A stretch of DNA of 64,000 nt from Stenotrophomonas maltophilia (GTDB lineage: Bacteria; Pseudomonadota; Gammaproteobacteria; Xanthomonadales; Xanthomonadaceae), in contig NZ_RAUX01000038.1 of assembly GCF_013464485.1 (NCBI RefSeq), positions 826 to 64,825 on the forward strand, given 5' to 3'. The translations under genes and the position numbers were made by a program. The notes below the pieces were generated by a model. That model did not search any database and had not been told where the DNA came from. It was given only the letters and a program-made list of their open reading frames with translations. Shown one piece after another: positions 1 to 8,928 of this stretch. Position 1 is the stretch's first letter. Every line of letters begins with the position of its first letter.

Positions 1-73
1 AACCCACCTCGACCGGTCACACCGCGGAGCCAAAGCGCGCTCCACCACGTAGGGGCGGCGCCGTTGGAGCGCC

Positions 74-2050
74 TTAGTCGAACAGCGCCTCGATCGCCGC
101 CAACCCCGCGCTCGCCCGCTCCTTCTTGCGTGCCGCATCCGCCACCGGGTCCGCGCCATCGCGCTGGATCTCCTCGGCCGGAATCTCCTCGAAGAACCGG
201 CTCGGCTTCAACCGTACATGCTCGCCGAACTTGCGCGTCAGCTTGCTGTAGCTCATCCACAGCTGGATCTTGGCGCGGGTGATGCCCACGTACAGCAGTC
301 GCCGTTCTTCCTGCAGGTTGCCCTCGTCCAGGCTCACCTGGTGCGGCAGCACGCCGTCCTCGCAGCCAACGATGAACACGTACGGGAACTCCAGGCCCTT
401 GGAGGCGTGCATGGTCATCATGCGCACCTGATTGCCGCCCTCGTCCTTGTCGCTGCGCGACAGCAGCGCCAGCTGGCCTGCAAGGTCGGCAGCGGTGGCA
501 CCGCGCGGGCCGCCCTCGAACCACTGCGCCAGCTCCTCGATGTTGTTGGCACGGCGCTGGTAACTGGCCTCTTCCTTGGCCTGTTGCCGCAGCTCGCTGA
601 GCAGGCCGGACTCCTTGGCGACCTTGCGGATCATGTCGCCGGAGGTGACCTGCCGCGTCTGCGCACGCAGGTCACGCAGGATGTCGGTGAAGCGCGCCAG
701 GCTGTTGGCCGCCCGTGGCGGCAGCTGCTGCAGGGCGCCGATCGCTTCGGCGGCCTGCGCCATCGGCATGTCTTTTTCCTGCGCCAGCTCGGCCAGCTTG
801 GCCAGCGTGCCGGCACCGACATCGCGCTTGGGCGACTGCACCGCACGCATGAACGCGGTGTCGTCGTCCGGGTTTACCAGCAGCCGCAGCCAGGCCAGCG
901 TGTCCTTCACTTCCTGGCGTTCCAGGAACATGGTTCCGCCAGTCAGGTGGTAGGGGATGCGCAGCAGCTGCATCGCCTTCTCCAGCGGCCGTGACTGGAA
1001 GTTGCCGCGGAACAGGATGCAGAAGTCACTCCACGGCACGTTGCGCGATTGCGCCACGAAGGCGATCTCGGCCGCGACCTTTTCCGCTTCGTGTTCGCTG
1101 TTGCGGCATTCCCACACGCGGATGCGTTCGCCGTCGGCCTGGTCGCTCCACAGCTTCTTCAGATGTTCGTGCGGGTTGTTGGCGATCAGCGCGTTGGCGG
1201 CGCGCAGCACACGGTTGGAGCAGCGGTAGTTCTGCTCCAGCTTGATGATCTCCAGCGTAGGGTAGTCGCGCCCCATCTGCTGCAGGTTTTCCGGGTTGGC
1301 ACCACGCCAGGCGTAGATCGACTGATCGTCATCGCCCACGCAGGTGAAGTTGCCCTTGTCACCGGCCAACTGCTTGAGCAGCCGGTACTGCGCGTCGTTG
1401 GTGTCCTGGCATTCGTCCACCAGCAGGTAGCCGATGCGCTCACGCCAGGCCAGCGCGATCTCCGGATTTTCTTCCAGGATCTGCACCGGCAAACGGATCA
1501 GGTCATCGAAGTCGACCGCGTTGAACGCGGTCAGCCGCAGCTGGTAGCGCTCGTAGACGCTGGCCGCTTCCTTCTCGCGGTTGCTGCGCGCGGCAGCCAT
1601 CGCCTGCTGGGGCGACAGGCCGGCGTTCTTCGCGCGCGACACCAGGTTCTTCATGTCCTCGATGTCGTCGGGCTTGGCCCCGTACATCAGGTCCTTGATC
1701 TGCGCGGCGGCATCGTCGGCATCGAAGATCGAGAAACCACGCTTCAGGCCCACGGCCGCGTGCTCGATCTGCAGGAACTTCAGGCCCAGCGCATGGAAGG
1801 TGCAGATCGTCACCTCGTCCGCATCCTGCTCGCGCAGGCGCTTGGCCACACGCTCGCGCATTTCCTTGGCCGACTTGTTGGTGAAGGTGATCGCCGCGAT
1901 GCGGCGCGCCGGATAGCGGCCGCAGCCGATCAGGTGGGCGATCTTTTCCACGATCACGCGCGTCTTGCCACTGCCGGCGCCGGCGAGCACCAGCAACGGA
2001 CCTTCGATGTGCAGGACGGCGGCGGCTTGGGGGGGATTGAGACCGTGCAT
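74..2050 (-). CDS. rep: ATP-dependent DNA helicase Rep (UvrD family)
   Basis: Superfamily 1A 3'-5' DNA helicase that helps replication forks pass obstacles; cytoplasmic. The 658-residue product starts MHGLNPPQ, the usual Rep N-terminus. Walker A GAGSGKT lies at residues 24-30, motif II reads VDECQDT, the motif III region DDDQSIYAWRGA is present, and the C-terminal helicase motif reads VGITRAK. The frame stays open 57 codons further upstream, but that stretch has no family similarity and runs towards the divergent tdk promoter, so the ATG at 2048-2050 is preferred. Rep is favoured over UvrD by the length (UvrD is about 720 residues) and by the N-terminus. Confidence 0.93.
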   Translation of the reverse strand: MHGLNPPQAAAVLHIEGPLLVLAGAGSGKTRVIVEKIAHLIGCGRYPARRIAAITFTNKSAKEMRERVAKRLREQDADEVTICTFHALGLKFLQIEHAAVGLKRGFSIFDADDAAAQIKDLMYGAKPDDIEDMKNLVSRAKNAGLSPQQAMAAARSNREKEAASVYERYQLRLTAFNAVDFDDLIRLPVQILEENPEIALAWRERIGYLLVDECQDTNDAQYRLLKQLAGDKGNFTCVGDDDQSIYAWRGANPENLQQMGRDYPTLEIIKLEQNYRCSNRVLRAANALIANNPHEHLKKLWSDQADGERIRVWECRNSEHEAEKVAAEIAFVAQSRNVPWSDFCILFRGNFQSRPLEKAMQLLRIPYHLTGGTMFLERQEVKDTLAWLRLLVNPDDDTAFMRAVQSPKRDVGAGTLAKLAELAQEKDMPMAQAAEAIGALQQLPPRAANSLARFTDILRDLRAQTRQVTSGDMIRKVAKESGLLSELRQQAKEEASYQRRANNIEELAQWFEGGPRGATAADLAGQLALLSRSDKDEGGNQVRMMTMHASKGLEFPYVFIVGCEDGVLPHQVSLDEGNLQEERRLLYVGITRAKIQLWMSYSKLTRKFGEHVRLKPSRFFEEIPAEEIQRDGADPVADAARKKERASAGLAAIEALFD

Positions 2051-2151
2051 TGGGAGGGGATTGTAGCGGGCCCGGGTGACGGCCACAGCCGCTGGCCGGT
2101 GGGCTTGCTGAACAGCTTCGGCGCCCCGGACCGGCGGCGTACAATCGGCCG

Positions 2152-2772
2152 ATGGCCAAGCTCTATTTCTACTATTCGGCGATGAACGCCGGCAAGACCA
2201 CCACCCTGCTCCAGAGCGCACACAATTACCGTGAGCGCGGCATGCGCGTGGCGATCCTGACCCCTCGCCTGGACGACCGCGCCGGGGCCGGCGTGGTCGC
2301 CTCGCGCATCGGACTGCGTGCCGATGGCATGGCCTTCGACCGTGACACCGACCTGCAGCGCTGGGTCGAGCAGGACCTGGCCACGAACGGTCCGATGGGC
2401 TGCGTACTGGTGGATGAGGCGCAGTTCCTCACCCGCGCCCAGGTCTGGCAGCTCAGCGAGGTGGTCGATCAGCTGCGCATTCCGGTGCTGTGCTACGGCC
2501 TGCGCACCGATTTCCGCGGCGAGCTGTTCGAAGGCAGCCAGTACCTGCTGGCCTGGGCCGACGAGATGCAGGAGATCAAGACCATCTGCCACAGCGGCAA
2601 GAAGGCGACGATGACGGTGCGCGTGGACGAGCATGGCCACGCGGTTCAGGACGGCCCGCAGGTGGAGATCGGCGGCAACGACCGCTACGTATCGGTCAGC
2701 CGTGCGGAGTTCAAGAAGATCACCCGCGGTGAAGGGCGGATCGAGCCGATGCAGGCACCGTTGCCGTTGTAG
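2152..2772 (+). CDS. tdk: Thymidine kinase, type II
   Basis: Phosphorylates thymidine to dTMP in the salvage pathway. The product has 206 residues, normal for the bacterial type II family. The P-loop SAMNAGKT is at residues 9-16, the Walker B/DEAQF segment is [10 protein letters not shown], and the lasso/substrate loop ends with [11 protein letters not shown]. In the E. coli enzyme a zinc-binding CxxC sits at the ICNCG position and another Cys follows YVSV. Here these read ICHSG and YVSVSR, so most zinc ligands are missing. The gene is divergent from rep with about 100 bp between the starts. Confidence 0.95.
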   Translation: MAKLYFYYSAMNAGKTTTLLQSAHNYRERGMRVAILTPRLDDRAGAGVVASRIGLRADGMAFDRDTDLQRWVEQDLATNGPMGCVLVDEAQFLTRAQVWQLSEVVDQLRIPVLCYGLRTDFRGELFEGSQYLLAWADEMQEIKTICHSGKKATMTVRVDEHGHAVQDGPQVEIGGNDRYVSVSRAEFKKITRGEGRIEPMQAPLPL

Positions 2773-2873
2773 CGCCATGCGGCACATCCCGGCGCATGAC
2801 CACCGGCGGTTTACAGCGTGCGGTCGCCGGGCCTAGGCTGCGGCATCCTCTGCTGCCGAACTGGACGTCCGTC

Positions 2874-3578
2874 ATGCGCCCCGCCCTGCTGTTGCTTCCG
2901 CTGCTCTGCCTGCCCATGCTCAGCCTTGCCGCCGATCGACCTTCGCCTGAAGAGGATTCGGCGGTGATCGGGGCAGGTTTCATGGACAGCCATCCGGACA
3001 TGATGTACCGGCAGTGGGGCGTCAACGCACTCCGGCGCAACGACGTCAACGGGGCCATGGACAACTTCAGGCTTGCCGCCAGGTACGCCGACAAGCCGGC
3101 GCAGGGATACCTGGGCGAGATGTACTGGTACGGGGTGGAACAACCGCGCAATCCGGTCATGGCCTTTGCGTGGATGGACGTGGCGGCCGAACGCGGCTAC
3201 CCCTTGTTTGTCGAACTTCGCGACGAATACTGGGCGACGCTTCCGCTCGAGCTGCATGAGCAGGCCCGGGCACAGGCGCGTGTGCTGCGTGCCGAATTCG
3301 GAGACGAGGTCGCGCGCCCGCGCATGGCGGAGGTGCTCCGGAAAGGGCGCCGTGAAATGACCGGCAGCCGCGTGGGGTCGATGTCCAACAACGTGGACAT
3401 CATGTACATGGACGGCGGCATCGCGCGAACCATCAAGGCTGACCGCCTCTACGACCCGAAGTACTGGGATCCGAAGCAGTACGAACGCTGGCAGGACGAA
3501 ACCTGGATGAAGATCCGCCGGGGCACGGTACAGGTGGGCGTACCGACCCAGACCAACGCCACCGAAGCCAAGCCCTGA
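2874..3578 (+). CDS. Secreted protein with Sel1-like repeat
   Basis: A 234-residue protein with a clear signal peptide (a hydrophobic Leu-rich run ending LSLAA near residue 20). Residues about 45-110 have Sel1/TPR-like helical spacing: GAMDNFRLAARYAD, then GYLGEMYWYGVE, then AFAWMDVAAERG. The rest is charged and has no motif I recognise. Likely periplasmic. Function unknown; Sel1 modules usually mediate protein contacts. The ATG at 2874 is chosen because the signal peptide begins there, although the frame is open from 2796. It is convergent with opgD across a GC-rich hairpin. Confidence 0.7.
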   Translation: MRPALLLLPLLCLPMLSLAADRPSPEEDSAVIGAGFMDSHPDMMYRQWGVNALRRNDVNGAMDNFRLAARYADKPAQGYLGEMYWYGVEQPRNPVMAFAWMDVAAERGYPLFVELRDEYWATLPLELHEQARAQARVLRAEFGDEVARPRMAEVLRKGRREMTGSRVGSMSNNVDIMYMDGGIARTIKADRLYDPKYWDPKQYERWQDETWMKIRRGTVQVGVPTQTNATEAKP

Positions 3579-3584
3579 ACCAGG

Positions 3585-3605
3585 GGGCCGGCGCCTTGCC
3601 GGCCC
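3585..3605. terminator. Hairpin between convergent genes
   Basis: An 8-bp perfect stem (GGGCCGGC / GCCGGCCC) with a 5-base loop sits in the 36-bp space between the Sel1-like gene and opgD. Its position between two converging stops suggests a bidirectional terminator. There is no T-run on either side, so it may depend on another factor. Confidence 0.45.
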
Positions 3606-3614
3606 GCTCGATGC

Positions 3615-5219
3615 TCAGTAGAGCGTGCGCTCCGGCGCACCCGCCGGCGGCGGGGTGTACTGGTACAGCCAGGTCTCGGTGAGGGTCTTGCCACCACTGC
3701 GCAGGAACAGGCGGATGTCGATCTGCTCGGTGCTGCCTTCCGGCGGCACCAGGTCGAACATCGCGCGGTAGCCGTTGATCTCGCGCAGCGGGCGCGCCGA
3801 TACGATCTCGACCCGGCCACGGCTGGCTTCCACCACCGCCTCGACCTCGCCCTTGTCGATCAGCCTGGCCAGTTCGCCGCCTTCGAAGTCCACCGCAAAG
3901 CGCCAGCTGAAGTACTCTCGCTTCTTGCCGACCACGCCGCCGAGGCCGGTGCGGCTGGCCACGCAGTGCGCCAGCGGCGGCCGTGCCGGCGGTTCGGCGC
4001 CCCAGTACAGGCGATAGCCGACCAGCAGCTCCTGGCCCGGCTGCGGCTTTTCCTTGGGGTTCCAGAACGCCACGATGTTGTCGAAGGTTTCGTCCACGGT
4101 GGGGATTTCCACCAGCTGCACCGAGCCCTCGCCCCATTCGCCCTTCGGCTCCACCCACAGGCACGGGCGCTTCTCGTAGAACACGCCGTCGTCCTGGTAA
4201 TGGTCGAAGTTGCGGTCGCGCTGCAGCAGGCCGAAGCCACGCGGGTTGCGGTCCACGAACATGTTGAAGCGCAGGTTGCGCGGGTTCAGCAGCGGCCGCC
4301 AGATCCATTCACCCGCGCCGGTCCATAGCGACAGGCCGTCGGTATCGTGGATCTCCGGGCGCCAGTCCCATGCCATGCGGCGGTCGTTCTCACCCACCTG
4401 GTACATGCTGGTGCACGGGGCGATGCCCAACCGCTCGATCGCCTTGCGCGGGTACAGCGCGCTGTCGATGTCCATCAGCAGCACGTCGCCATTGGTGATC
4501 GCGAAGCGATAGGCGCCAGCCACGCTGGGCGAATCCAGCAGGCCGTAGACCACGATCGTTTCCGAATCGGCCGACGGCTGTTCCAGGTAATAGGCGATGA
4601 AATCCGGGAATTCCTCCGGCTTGCCCATACCGGTGTCGATCGCCAGGCCACGCGCGGACTGGCCGTACTGGCCTTCCTTGCCGACGGCACGGAAGTAGCT
4701 GGCGCCAAGGAACGCGGCGAAGTCGCGGTCGGTGTCCTTGCGGGTGTTCAGGCGGAACCCGGCGAAGCCCAGATCGGCCGGCAGCTCGCCGTCCTTGATG
4801 CCGCTCCTGCCGTAGTTGAATGCCGCGCCGTCGTAGGCCAGCTCCTGCGCCTTGCCGTCGACCACGTCGAACATGCGCACCGGCGAGTGGAAATACAGGC
4901 CCAGATGGAAGAACTTGGCCTGGAACTTACCCGGCTGGTCGGCCCACAGTGCGTGGTCCTGGCGGTAGCCGATCGACTGGTACTGGTCCCAGTCCAGGCC
5001 TTCCAGGCGGCCCGGCAGCACCCGCTTGTGGCTCTTGTAGGGCGCCTGTGCCAGCGCGCGCGCCTGCCCCTTCAGGGTGGCGAAGTCGAACGGCTGCGGC
5101 TGGCCGAGGCGGCGCAGGCCCATCTGGCCGCTCTTGCTGGCCGCGCACGCGGGCAGGGACGGCAGGCCGAATGCAGCCAGGGCGAGGGAGGCATTGCGGA
5201 TGAAGTCGCGTCGTTGCAT
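3615..5219 (-). CDS. opgD: Glucans biosynthesis protein D (periplasmic)
   Basis: OpgD/MdoD acts in the periplasm on the backbone of osmoregulated periplasmic glucans. The 534-residue product is the usual length. It begins with a twin-arginine signal peptide (MQRRDFIRNASLALAAFG then a Cys/Ala-rich segment), as known for OpgD but not for OpgG. Body motifs such as FDVVDGKAQELAYD, IAYYLEQPS and the YGLLDSPSVAGAYRF stretch fit the MdoG/OpgG fold. No opgG or opgH is adjacent, so the glucan genes are dispersed here. The start is the ATG directly before the RR motif. Confidence 0.9.
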   Translation of the reverse strand: MQRRDFIRNASLALAAFGLPSLPACAASKSGQMGLRRLGQPQPFDFATLKGQARALAQAPYKSHKRVLPGRLEGLDWDQYQSIGYRQDHALWADQPGKFQAKFFHLGLYFHSPVRMFDVVDGKAQELAYDGAAFNYGRSGIKDGELPADLGFAGFRLNTRKDTDRDFAAFLGASYFRAVGKEGQYGQSARGLAIDTGMGKPEEFPDFIAYYLEQPSADSETIVVYGLLDSPSVAGAYRFAITNGDVLLMDIDSALYPRKAIERLGIAPCTSMYQVGENDRRMAWDWRPEIHDTDGLSLWTGAGEWIWRPLLNPRNLRFNMFVDRNPRGFGLLQRDRNFDHYQDDGVFYEKRPCLWVEPKGEWGEGSVQLVEIPTVDETFDNIVAFWNPKEKPQPGQELLVGYRLYWGAEPPARPPLAHCVASRTGLGGVVGKKREYFSWRFAVDFEGGELARLIDKGEVEAVVEASRGRVEIVSARPLREINGYRAMFDLVPPEGSTEQIDIRLFLRSGGKTLTETWLYQYTPPPAGAPERTLY

Positions 5220-5324
5220 GCAGGCGCGTCAGGCACAGAGTGAAGGTCGGCCATCATAGGCAGACAAACGTTAACGGGCAGCGGAGACGTGCCCTGCCCG
5301 TTCAGCTGCCGCTGGCCGCCTGCC

Positions 5325-6137
5325 TCAGCGCTGGCAGTGGCTGCACCAGACGCTGGCACGCTGGCCGATGGTGGCGTGCTTCAGCGCGCGGCCACAGTTC
5401 GGGCACGCCAGGCCATCCCGGCCGTACACCAGCAGTTCCTGCTCGAAGTAGCCCGGCGCGCCGTCCGGGCTGATGAAATCGCGCAGGGTGGTGCCGCCAC
5501 GGGTGATGGCGTAGCCGAGGATCTCCTTCACTGCATCGGCCAGTCGCTGGTAGCGCTCGCGCGAGATCTTCCCCGCCTCGCGCAGCGGGCTGATGCCGGC
5601 CTTGAACAGGCTTTCGGCGGCGTAGATGTTGCCCACCCCCACCACCACCGCCTGGTCCATCAGGAAGGTCTTCACCTGCGCGCTGCGGCCACGGCTGCGG
5701 GCGAACAGGTAGTCGCCGTCGAACGCATCGTCCAACGGTTCCGGGCCCAGCCCCTGCAGCAGCGGGTGGACTTCGCCGGCCGGCTGCCAGAGCAGGCTGC
5801 CGAAGCGGCGCGGGTCGTTGAAGCGCAGCAGGCGGCCGTTGTCCAGGCTGATGTCGACGTGGTCGTGGGCGCGCACCGGCGTATCACCGGGCAACACGCG
5901 CAGGCTGCCGGACATGCCCAGGTGCAGCACGGCGCTGCCGACGGCGGTGTCCAGCAGCAGGTACTTGGCACGACGGCGGATGTCCTCGATGCGCTGTCCC
6001 GGCAGCAGGTCGGCCACTTCCGGCGGAATCGGCCAGCGCAGGTCGGCGCGGCGCAGGATCACGCCATGGACGCGGCGGCCCTGCAGGTGCGGCGCCAGGC
6101 CGCGGCGGGTGGTTTCGACTTCGGGCAGTTCAGGCAT
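5325..6137 (-). CDS. mutM: Formamidopyrimidine-DNA glycosylase
   Basis: Base-excision repair glycosylase/AP lyase that removes 8-oxoguanine and formamidopyrimidines. The product has 270 residues. The N-terminus [14 protein letters not shown] supplies catalytic Pro2 and Glu3 once Met is removed. The helix-two-turn-helix region contains [14 protein letters not shown]. The C-terminal zinc finger is complete (CPNCG then WCSHC). It lies downstream of the EF-hand and desaturase genes in the same direction, but a 19-bp gap gives no proof of co-transcription. Confidence 0.97.
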   Translation of the reverse strand: MPELPEVETTRRGLAPHLQGRRVHGVILRRADLRWPIPPEVADLLPGQRIEDIRRRAKYLLLDTAVGSAVLHLGMSGSLRVLPGDTPVRAHDHVDISLDNGRLLRFNDPRRFGSLLWQPAGEVHPLLQGLGPEPLDDAFDGDYLFARSRGRSAQVKTFLMDQAVVVGVGNIYAAESLFKAGISPLREAGKISRERYQRLADAVKEILGYAITRGGTTLRDFISPDGAPGYFEQELLVYGRDGLACPNCGRALKHATIGQRASVWCSHCQR

Positions 6138-6156
6138 GCGCCGATTCTACGCCCGC

Positions 6157-6489
6157 TCAGCGCGGCGGCGCGGCCAGTTCACGGGCATCCAGGACGCCAT
6201 CACCGTTGGCGTCCTGCGTGTGGAAGCGCTGCACGATCACCTGCCGCTGCTGCTCGCGGCTGATCGCCCTGCCCTTGCCACCGGGCAGCTCCTCGGCCGT
6301 CAGCACGCCATCGCCATTGCGGTCCATGCGGTCGAAGGCATACAGCATCCACTGCACGTACTCTGCCTCGCTGACCTTGCCATCGCCGTCGCTGTCCATC
6401 CGCTGCAGATAGCTGGCGGTATCGGTGACCTGGGCCAGCGCCGCGCTGGGCAGCAGCGCCGCCAGCAGCAGTCCGTACCCTGCCCTCAC
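6157..6489 (-). CDS. Exported EF-hand calcium-binding protein
   Basis: A 110-residue protein with a signal peptide (GYGLLLAALLPSAALAQ). Three EF-hand loops follow: DSDGDGKVSEAE, DRNGDGVLTAEE and DANGDGVLDARE. All have Asp/Asn at positions 1, 3 and 5 and Glu at 12, so Ca2+ binding is likely. The start is a GTG whose bases overlap the stop of the upstream desaturase gene (GTGA), indicating translational coupling. Periplasmic or secreted. The partner is unknown. Confidence 0.8.
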   Translation of the reverse strand: MRAGYGLLLAALLPSAALAQVTDTASYLQRMDSDGDGKVSEAEYVQWMLYAFDRMDRNGDGVLTAEELPGGKGRAISREQQRQVIVQRFHTQDANGDGVLDARELAAPPR

Positions 6490-7688
6490 GCGCCCACCAG
6501 GCGGTAGCCCTTCAAACGCGCCGCATAGACCTGCAATGCCGCGATACCGCTTTCCTCGGCTTCATGGCACCAGGCCTGCAGCTGGCGCAGGCGCTCGGCC
6601 GCATCGTGGCCGCGCGCCTCCAGCAGCGTGGCCAGCCGCCCGCGGTACTCGACCAGGGTGCGGATGCGCGGACGTTGCGCCACCCATTCGCTGAGCTGGG
6701 CGCGGCTGTCCGGCTTCAACCAGCGGCCATCATTGACCAGGCCACGGCGCAGACGACGCGGCAGCAGACGGCGCAGCTTGGCACCGGCGTGAGCGGCCTC
6801 CTCGCGCAGGGCGGGCATGAACACATTGCGCTGGTAATCGGTCATCGCCTGGAAGCGGTGCGAGAGCAGCGCCTTCAGGGTTTCAGCATCGGGCACGGCG
6901 ATGTTCGGGCGCACATCCATGGCCGGTGCCACCCGCAGCACCCTGGCCAGACGCAGCGCCTGCAGCAGGCGGATTGCACTCCAGCCGATGTCGAATTCCC
7001 AGCGCCGCATCGCGAAGCGCGCCGAGCTGGGGAAGGCATGGTGATTGTTGTGCAGCTCCTCGCCGCCGATCCAGAACCCCCACGGCGTCAGGTTCGTGGA
7101 GGTATCGGCCGATTCGTAGTTGCGGTACCCCCACCAGTGGCCCAGGCCATTGACCACGCTGGCCGCCCAGAACGGGATCCACGCCATCTGGATCGCCCAC
7201 AGGGCCACGCCAGGCAAGCCGAACAACACGGTATTGATCGCGAACAGCAGCACCGGGCCGAGCGTGGCGTGCGGGGTATACAGGTGGCGCTCGATCGCAT
7301 CATCGGGGGTGCCACGCCCGTACTGCTCGATGTCCGCGCGCATGCCGCGCGCTTCGCGGTACAGCTCCACGCCGTGCCAGAACACCTTGCCGATGCCGCG
7401 GGTGACCGGGCTGTGCGGGTCGTCCTCGGTTTCCACCTTGGCGTGGTGCTTGCGGTGGATGGCCACCCACTCGCGGGTGATCATCGAGGTGGTCAGCCAC
7501 AGCCAGAACCGGAACACGTGGGCCAGCGCCGGGTGGAAATCGACCCCGCGATGGGCCTGGCTGCGGTGCAGGTACAGGGTCACCGAGAAGATGGTGATCT
7601 GAGTAAACACCAGCAGCACGGCCAGCATGGCCCACCAGCCCAGGCCGAGCACACCACCGGTCAACAGGAACATCAGGTCATCAGGCAT
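6486..7688 (-). CDS. Fatty acid desaturase (delta-9 type)
   Basis: Membrane di-iron desaturase of the acyl-CoA/acyl-lipid delta-9 family. It introduces a cis double bond into fatty acyl chains in the inner membrane. The 400-residue product has the three histidine boxes: H41RSQAH46, H78RKHH82 and HNNHHAF near residue 225. Hydrophobic helices lie at about 8-38 and 140-175. After the third box there is a long, basic, largely helical C-terminal extension of about 150 residues that many bacterial members lack. The chosen ATG (7686-7688) begins just before the first membrane segment; the frame is open 33 codons further. Its stop overlaps the EF-hand gene start. Confidence 0.85.
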   Translation of the reverse strand: MPDDLMFLLTGGVLGLGWWAMLAVLLVFTQITIFSVTLYLHRSQAHRGVDFHPALAHVFRFWLWLTTSMITREWVAIHRKHHAKVETEDDPHSPVTRGIGKVFWHGVELYREARGMRADIEQYGRGTPDDAIERHLYTPHATLGPVLLFAINTVLFGLPGVALWAIQMAWIPFWAASVVNGLGHWWGYRNYESADTSTNLTPWGFWIGGEELHNNHHAFPSSARFAMRRWEFDIGWSAIRLLQALRLARVLRVAPAMDVRPNIAVPDAETLKALLSHRFQAMTDYQRNVFMPALREEAAHAGAKLRRLLPRRLRRGLVNDGRWLKPDSRAQLSEWVAQRPRIRTLVEYRGRLATLLEARGHDAAERLRQLQAWCHEAEESGIAALQVYAARLKGYRLVGA

Positions 7689-7839
7689 GACGGCTCTCCG
7701 GATCGACGCGGGGATGGCAGACATCATGGGCGCTTGCGTTGCAAACTGCATCCCTGCGGCGGTGATTTCCACCGCCATCCGTGGCACCGTTCACAGTTGG
7801 GGACCTGAGTTGTCGAGCCTTGATCCACGCGCCAGCACC

Positions 7840-8661
7840 ATGACCGCCGCTCCGCCCGTCGCCGGGCTGCCGCCCTTGATCGAACTGGACCGCGCCACCG
7901 TGGTGCGCGGCCAGGTGAAGGTGCTGCACGGGCTCAGCCTGCGCATCGCGCAGGGCCAGCACACCGCCCTGCTCGGCCCCAACGGCTGCGGCAAGTCGAC
8001 CTTCATCAAGCTGATCACCCGCGAGCTGTACCCGCTGGCGCAGGGCGACGGCGCGGTGGCGGTGAAGGTACTGGGTCAGAACCGCTGGCAGGTGGACCGG
8101 CTGCGCTCGCAGCTGGGCATCGTCACCGGTGATCTCAGCAGCAACCTGGCCGACATGCCCGGGCTGACCGTGGAACAGGCGGTGCTGTCCGGCTTCTTTG
8201 CCAGCTACGTGGTGCCGGCCTTCCGCGAAGTGACCACCGACATGCGCGCACGCGTTGGTGAAACGTTGGCGATGACCGGTGCGCTGTCGCTGCGCGAACG
8301 CGCCTACGCCGAGCTGTCGGCCGGCGAGACCCGCCGTGTGCTGATCGCCCGCGCACTGGTCAATCGGCCGCAGGCGCTGCTGCTGGACGAGCCCTCCACC
8401 GGGCTGGACCTGGTCGCCCGCGAACAGCTGGTAGCAACCATGCGGGTGCTCGCCCAGCAGGGCATCACCCTGGTGCTGGTGACCCATCACATCGAAGAGA
8501 TCATTCCCGAGATCGAACGCGTGGTGCTGCTGCGCGATGGTCGCGTGCTGGCCGACGGCACCCGCGCCGAGCTGCTGCGCAGCGAGCCGCTGTCTGCGGT
8601 GTTCGGTGGCGCCATCACCGTGTGCGAGCAGGAAGGCAGGCTGACCGCGTACGCGGGGTGA
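7840..8661 (+). CDS. ABC transporter ATP-binding protein
   Basis: A 273-residue ATPase subunit. Walker A is GPNGCGKST, the signature is LSAGETRRV, Walker B is ALLLDEPS, and the switch His is in LVTHHIEE. No permease or binding-protein gene is adjacent. The substrate is therefore unknown, and it may be an orphan ATPase resembling the ModF/iron-complex branch. The ATG at 7840 is preferred because homology starts soon after it. The gene is divergent from the desaturase. Confidence 0.75.
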   Translation: MTAAPPVAGLPPLIELDRATVVRGQVKVLHGLSLRIAQGQHTALLGPNGCGKSTFIKLITRELYPLAQGDGAVAVKVLGQNRWQVDRLRSQLGIVTGDLSSNLADMPGLTVEQAVLSGFFASYVVPAFREVTTDMRARVGETLAMTGALSLRERAYAELSAGETRRVLIARALVNRPQALLLDEPSTGLDLVAREQLVATMRVLAQQGITLVLVTHHIEEIIPEIERVVLLRDGRVLADGTRAELLRSEPLSAVFGGAITVCEQEGRLTAYAG

Positions 8662-8738
8662 GGCGAAGCCCTCGGGGGAAGCAAGGGGCTTGGAAACCGA
8701 CGGGCCCGGAAAACCGACGGGCTCGGAATCCGGCAGCG

Positions 8739-8825
8739 GTAGAGTCGACTGTTAGTCGACTATCGCGCGCAGCGCGGGATGTTTGCGATCCAGGCGAAAG
8801 GCAGTCGACTAACAGTCGACTCTAC
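8739..8825. repeat. GTAG palindromic repeat pair (TCGAC stem)
   Basis: Two inverted copies of a 23-base unit beginning GTAGAGTCGACTGTTAGTCG (8739-8761 and its perfect complement at 8803-8825). Each copy is itself a small hairpin, and the pair can fold into one long one. Same head tetranucleotide as the SMAG elements. A single copy of the same unit occurs at 52674. Confidence 0.85.
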
Positions 8826-8891
8826 CCCGTCGTCACGCCATTCCCCTCGTCATGGCATCCCCCATCGTGATGCCATTCCGTCGGCATGCCG

Positions 8892-8922
8892 GTGCAGCGG
8901 GCCGGATCCCGGCCCGCTGCAC
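8892..8922 (-). terminator. Strong hairpin after the DUF4785-like gene
   Basis: A 13-bp perfect GC-rich stem (GTGCAGCGGGCCG with its complement) around a 5-base loop, 6 bp after the stop of the leftward gene. There is no T-run, so the role as terminator is inferred from stem strength and position. Confidence 0.5.
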
Positions 8923-8928
8923 GCACCC

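Noticed and set aside
58-75. GGCGC / GCGCC hairpin just after the rep stop
   Set aside because: Only five base pairs and no T-run; too weak to call a terminator.
1049-2185. A 378-codon plus-strand frame opposite rep
   Set aside because: Shadow of the helicase gene; it would also run into tdk.
8852-8876. ATGGCATC / GATGCCAT inverted repeat
   Set aside because: Short, imperfect surroundings, no link to a gene start; not distinguishable from background in this repeat-rich spacer.
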